Shown: one piece after another, positions 6,797 to 10,388 of the stretch
Numbering within the stretch: the stretch's first letter is position 1
Layout: every line of letters begins with the position of its first letter
NCBI GenBank assembly: GCA_003024985.2
Contig: PXIH01S0044226.1
Reading direction: 5' to 3' (one strand)
Length of the DNA: 10,388 nucleotides
Origin: Euperipatoides rowelli
Taxonomy: Eukaryota; Onychophora; Udeonychophora; Euonychophora; Peripatopsidae
Notes under the pieces: model-generated
What the model was told of the DNA's origin: nothing
Database searches by the model: none
What the model saw: the letters and a program-made list of their open reading frames with translations, nothing else
Position numbers and translations under genes: made by a program

Positions 6797-6868
6797 ATGT
6801 TGTATTGGATGCTTATATTACTGCAGTCAGGTAATATAGAAAGAAATCCTGGACCTTTGTCCAAATAG
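6797..6868 (+). pseudogene. LINE copy C, ORF1 leader with 2A-like peptide
   Basis: After an in-frame stop at 6785-6787 the first Met (6797) opens a short hydrophobic leader, MLYWMLILLQ, followed directly by SGNIERNPGP (6827-6856). The consensus of 2A ribosome-skipping peptides is D-V/I-E-x-N-P-G-P, where the ribosome fails to join the final Gly and Pro. 2A-like peptides are known at the N-terminus of ORF1 in several CR1/L2-type retrotransposons of invertebrates. In some of them the hydrophobic leader also acts as a signal sequence. Here Asp is replaced by Asn, which usually weakens skipping. The frame ends at TAG (6866-6868), so the link to the rest of ORF1 is already broken. A sequencing or decay change of G to A in GAT would explain the Asn. 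Confidence 0.8.
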
Positions 6869-6968
6869 ATAATAATATTGTAACACTTTATTCCATCTCA
6901 GATTTGAAGGATGTTAATATCATTGGTTCAAATGATGGCTTAATCAAAAATAGTATATAAATACTGAT

Positions 6969-7960
6969 AACTGGAATATCCGGGCTATAACATCAGATCT
7001 AGTTTTTTCCGATTTTTCTGCTAATCAAATTGGTAATGATCCATTGGTGATTGAAAATACTGAAAATTTTGATGAAAAGGAGAACAGAGTATGGAATAAT
7101 TTGGTTGAAAATTATATTCTGGCACATTGTATTGCAAGCTCAATTGGAGATTTAAATACATTCAAGTGTTAAATTGGCTGATATTAATCTTCTGGATAAT
7201 GACAATTTTGTAGAAATTAGTCCAGCACTGTCTAGTTGTCAGAATGAAGATGCTGATAATCATGTAAACGAAGACTTGCAGGCTCACTGGCTCATGATTG
7301 TAAATGTGAAGATAACTCCACAATTGACTAATATAGTTGATTCTGATATAAACCTAGATAATCTATCTTTGTTTATACCTGGTGTGAGCAAGATTCTTTG
7401 TTATGGTGATAGTCATTGTAGAGGATTAGTAGACAAATTGCTTCACTTGGTGAATTCAGAGATTACTAACACTGTAATCCCTGGGATTATGTCTAGATTT
7501 ATTCTAGAAAAATGCAATTTTGTTTAGCTGACAATTTTTCCTTTAATTACTTTATCGTTTTGTCAGCAGGTTCTACTGATGTACATAATTGTAGTTCAGG
7601 TTCAATCATTGATAATTATGCCTCTTTTATTGCTAAAAATGGCTCACTGATGTTATAATTATGTCAATTCCACTGAGATATGATCTACAGCTAGATCACT
7701 ATATTAATTGTGAAATTAAGCGAATTAATGATGAGCTATTTGGTCTAAGTGCTAAGTATGCTAATGCTTACTTTTCTATTTCTTCTTATATTGGTATTGA
7801 AGACTATGCATTATAATTATAGAGGTAAATGTAAAATAGCTGACTCCATTTGTAATAATTTATTGTCTTCCAGATATGTTAATGAAATATTACTTATATG
7901 CCTTCAAATAGTGATTATCATGAGATGTTGTTTCAATCAGGTCAAACAAGTAACTCAAGT
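6969..7960 (+). pseudogene. LINE copy C, ORF1 SGNH-type esterase
   Basis: ORF1 of CR1-group retrotransposons often encodes an SGNH/GDSL-like esterase, thought to act on lipids or membranes and to aid RNP handling. Here a variable N-terminal part is open at 6969-7172 (no Met) and continues at 7174-7527. Block I is seen as CYGDSHCRGL (7399-7428; nucleophile Ser 7411-7413) and PG follows (7480-7485). After a shift near 7523, block III-like SAGSTDVHN lies at 7563-7589, where GxND is usual. A further shift near 7658 gives IIMSIPLRYDL. Another near 7800 leads to HYNYRGKCKIADSI, with the catalytic His at 7809-7811. All blocks are in the correct order. At least four frameshifts make it a pseudogene. 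The G-S-T-D variant lacks the usual Asn. Confidence 0.75.
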
Positions 7961-7969
7961 GATGATGTT

Positions 7970-8782
7970 TCAATTTATTACTATTCTATCGACTTGTTTA
8001 TTATAAGCTTAGATCTAAAATCTATAGTAAACAAGTCGATAGATTTGGATTTGTTTTTGATGTTGAGAAAATAGACATTTTTGTTTACGGAGACATGGCT
8101 GAATAATGATTTTTGTGATGAAATACTAATGAGAAATGTTTATAGTCTATACAGAAGAGATAGAGGATTTAACAGGAGTGGTGGTATTTTGATAATTGTA
8201 ATTTTACAGTAAATGAGATCTCAATTCCTGATTTTGATGAGATAGAATTGTCTTGGCTGGAGATAATTTTGTATGATAAGATTTATTTTATAGTTTGTTT
8301 TACAGACCTCCTTCTAATGATTTTGAACTTAAATAACAGATTCATAGATAAAGTAAAACGGGAATTGAATTGTTTCAAGAAAATAGAAATAAATACGAAG
8401 AACTAATTGTTCTAGGTGATTTAAATTTGCCAAATATTGACTGGAATAATATGATTTCTGATTATAATCAGTTTTTTGCTTGATAATGGACTTGTACAAT
8501 TGATAAATTTTGACACCCGTATTCTTGGTAAGCAGCTATCTCTTCTGGATGTGGTAATTACATCGAATAGATTCCTTATTTCTAAAATAACTTCTTTGCC
8601 TCTAATGCCAAAAGTGAATACCTCAAAGTAATACTCGAAAATGTAGATCTTCGTTTAGATGGATAGCCTATTGGATTATAGTAGTGTAGATTTTGATAAT
8701 ATTGATTAGGGGTTGGGCAAATATATTGATAAGAGTGTTCTATTTAATAATAGACAATATGATATATTTTATGACAGAATTG
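7970..8782 (+). pseudogene. LINE copy C, ORF2 apurinic-type endonuclease and linker
   Basis: The N-terminal endonuclease of ORF2 nicks target DNA to prime reverse transcription. In several frames I read LRSKIYSKQVDRF (the N-terminal LNxRSI..K..E block), DIFVFTETWLNND (8072-8110, catalytic Glu in TETWL), and SLYRRDRGFNRSGGILI. Then come PDFDEIELSWLEI (8227-8265), YRPPSNDF (8301-8324), GDLNLPNIDW (8415-8444, with catalytic Asp and Asn) and LLDVVITSNR (8542-8571). The SDH motif expected shortly after is not legible. Next comes the linker, SSVDFDNID, a stop at 8707-8709, then GKYIDKSVLFNNRQYDIFYDR. At least four frameshifts and two stops are present. Homology ends at the N at 8783. Confidence 0.88.
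7986..8042. repeat. 15-bp perfect inverted repeat at the ORF1/ORF2 junction
   Basis: CTATCGACTTGTTTA (7986-8000) and TAAACAAGTCGATAG (8028-8042) are exact reverse complements around a 27-base spacer. The pair lies where ORF1 ends and ORF2 begins. It could form an RNA stem that affects ORF2 translation or could be a chance or decay product; the sequence alone cannot decide. Confidence 0.85.
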
Positions 8783-8783
8783 N

Positions 8784-9288
8784 AAATATATATTCAGCCC
8801 TCCATTGATTATGGTAACACTATAATAGGCCACCTATACAAGAAAAACTTCATAAGTCTAGATCATTCTTTTAGATCTATAACCAAACAAATTTCCGGCC
8901 TTAGAGATATTAAATACATCAAAAGATTATTATTGGTTAATTCACTATCCCCATATCAAAGGATAGTTTACAATGATCTGATTTATTATTATAAAAGTAT
9001 AGTATTAGATAATAATATAGGAAATAATTTTGTTTTAAAGAACAGAATATATGGAAATTTAAATAAATATATAGTATAATTTTGAACTTTTGTAAGACAA
9101 ATCGAAAACACGTTTCAATCTATACAAGATCTATAAAGATATGGATTGAATTGGATAGGGGATTTTTTGGTGCTTCTTTTAAAGATTTTTAAAAAAAAAT
9201 CTTCCATCATGTTAAAAGAAATATTGGATCCTTTTGTAATAATTTTTGTAGCTATCTTAAAAGACTACTTACATGTATATTTATGTAA
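8784..9288 (+). pseudogene. LINE copy C, ORF2 thumb and C-terminus
   Basis: Right of the N the sequence resumes in the post-catalytic part of ORF2. YIQPSIDYGNTI (8789-8824) matches the RPxLEYGsxVW block. It is followed by SLDHSFRSITKQISGLRDI, RLLLVNSLSPYQRIVYNDL and YYYKSI, all standard for CR1/L2-group C-termini. Past a stop at 9077-9079, another frame continues KTNRKHVSIYTRSIKIWIEL and FFGASFKDF. It has an in-frame stop at 9190-9192 and ends at 9286-9288. No RNase H domain. The palm with motifs A to C is missing between this part and the linker at 8782. The open frame that spans the N (8693-9079) is therefore a false fusion: left of the N it is not the linker's own frame. Confidence 0.85.
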
Positions 9289-9500
9289 TGTTTTGTAATA
9301 TATAATTTTTGTTTTGTAATATTTGATTTTTGATTGTTCTTTCTATTTGTATTGTTTGTCATTGTAATTTATTTTGTTTTATAGAAACAATTTGTATTTG
9401 TTTGTTACTTTGTTTTGTTTTGTATATTTTAATTGGTGTCAAAATTTTTCACATTGTACAAGAATTTACTTTCTTTAACAATAAAGCGAATTTGAATTGA
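9289..9500 (+). other. 3' UTR and tail of LINE copy C
   Basis: A T/G-rich stretch with many TTTTGTTTTGTA-like repeats ends in AATAAAGCGAATTTGAATTGA (9480-9500; AATAAAG plus a degenerate GAATTT repeat). This is the form of CR1/L2-type 3' ends, comparable with the end of copy A. The next recognisable coding sequence, copy D, starts five bases further on. Confidence 0.7.
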
Positions 9501-9504
9501 CTTA

Positions 9505-10270
9505 GGGAATGGTCTGCTATATGACACTAAACTAATTGTAAATGCATTTGGTAAAAATTATGGTTCTCCCTTTCCCAGCGTGTCATCTAACCGAATACAT
9601 TTTGGTAATAATGATGGATAGATTCTAATGAATATTGATGAAGTAGAAGGTATATTCTCCTTGAAGGACTCTATCAACCGGAGAAGACTACATCCCGAAC
9701 TATGTCATAAAGAGAAATATTGGATTTTTTTTGGTCCATTTATGGTGAAAATAGTAAATCTTAGTTTACTACATGGAAAATTCCCGACTGTCTGGAAGAA
9801 TGGCATTATATTGCCCAAATATAAGAAATGTCGTCGTGATAGTGTTAAATCTTACAGGGCAATTTGCTTAACTTCTAACTTGTGTAAAATTGCTGAGAAG
9901 ATTCTTCTTCTTCGTTTAAATAGGAAAATAGCTGATCGTGAGATTGTTAGTAAATCACAATTCGGTTTCAGAGTAGGATATAGTGCTCAAGATAACTTAT
10001 TGTTGATCATGGATAGCTTGATAAAAAATAGAGCAAATAAATTAAATACTGCCATCATATATAGACTTCTGCTGTGCCTTTGATTATGTAGATCATAATG
10101 TATTATTAAATAAGATGTCTAGTTATTCGATAAGCAACTATTTATTGAATTGGGCGAACTTTTTTCTTAATCATCGAAAAATCAGAGTAAAAAATAATGA
10201 TACACTTTCTGATTACTACTATCAATGCAGAGGAGTCCCTCAAGAATCTGTCCTAGCAGGTGTATTATAT
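9505..10270 (+). pseudogene. LINE copy D, ORF2 pre-RT and RT N-terminal half
   Basis: A second CR1/L2-type ORF2 begins directly in the pre-RT region: GNGLLYDTKLIVNAFGKNYG (compare D...i.naFn.yF). It has one stop at 9619-9621, then NIDEVEGIF and VKIVNLSLLHGKFPTVWKNG. PKYKK, SYRAICLTSNLCKIAEKIL and SQFGFRVGYSAQDNLL, the RT fingers, follow. A frameshift near 10058-10062 moves to motif A, IDFCCAFDYVDH (10061-10096), which keeps the catalytic Asp. Motif B is GVPQESVLAGVLY (10232-10270), where the normally invariant Gly of PQGS is Glu. Homology stops here; motif C (YADD) and the rest are missing. The copy is 5'-truncated on the left and interrupted on the right. Confidence 0.88.
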
Positions 10271-10388
10271 TCACAAAATGTGTTGTACATACACATTCCG
10301 TTAGAGGGAGCCTAAGTCAGAGCTACCATGAGTGTCTGCTAGAGACAACACGTGAGTATTGTCTAGCTCAATATAATTGATGTTATGT
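10271..10388. other. Unrelated sequence after the break in copy D
   Basis: Right after GVLY the RT homology ends. The following 118 bases are GC-richer and carry an imperfect inverted repeat (GCTAGAGACAA near 10338, TTGTCTAGC near 10359). They may be the start of an element inserted into copy D that continues outside the window; nothing in them identifies a family. Confidence 0.4.

Noticed and set aside
10336-10370. Helitron 3' end (hairpin followed by CTRR)
   Set aside because: The inverted repeat is imperfect and the CTAG lies inside the arms rather than after the hairpin; no Helitron coding sequence is present.

Overview
The window looks like AT-rich, intergenic or repeat-dense DNA of a multicellular animal, most likely an invertebrate. 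I see no host protein gene, tRNA, rRNA, CRISPR array or bacterial-type operon. Everything recognisable is transposable-element debris. It includes non-LTR retrotransposons (LINEs) of the CR1/L2 group with apurinic-type endonuclease and no RNase H, hAT transposon ends and a hAT transposase C-terminus, and a piggyBac transposase C-terminus. This mixture, with poly(A) tails, (ATT)n tails and very low GC by eye, excludes a prokaryote. Cnidarians such as Hydra carry this kind of repertoire, but so do other invertebrates, so the species is not determined.

Layout, left to right. 1-401: unassigned DNA ending in a LINE-like (ATT)n tail. 401-2189: LINE copy A, with an RT core, a 120-bp foreign or mis-joined block, the RT thumb and C-terminus, and a 3' UTR. 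2556-2697: a hAT-type terminus rich in nested palindromes. 2941-3279: hAT transposase C-terminal dimerisation domain. 3893-4931: a hAT-like subterminal repeat array split in two by about 770 bp. That block holds a palindromic TGTCCGG repeat, LINE fragment B and another hAT end. 4945-5113: piggyBac Cys-rich tail relic. 5317-5835: LINE fragment E, a different lineage with an (ATT)n tail. 5836-6151: a polyadenylated retroposed unit. 6797-9500: LINE copy C, the best preserved. It has an ORF1 beginning with a 2A-like peptide and carrying an SGNH esterase, then an ORF2 endonuclease. The RT core is missing at an N, and the RT thumb and 3' tail follow. 9505-10270: LINE copy D, cut off inside RT motif B.

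In a living element, ORF1 of copy C would supply the 2A leader and the esterase protein, and ORF2 the nicking endonuclease and reverse transcriptase for target-primed insertion. Every copy here has frameshifts or stops, so none is autonomous as read. All recognisable coding relics lie on the + strand.

Eight single Ns (279, 743, 1044, 2598, 4045, 4427, 4818, 8783) matter for interpretation. Several sit exactly where homology breaks. Two sets are flanked by exact direct repeats (42 bp and 37 bp) that look like unmerged contig overlaps. Parts of the apparent mosaic are therefore probably assembly joins. I found no convincing undescribed system. The most interesting biology is the 2A-like leader upstream of the esterase ORF1, with an unusual Asn in place of the usual Asp.
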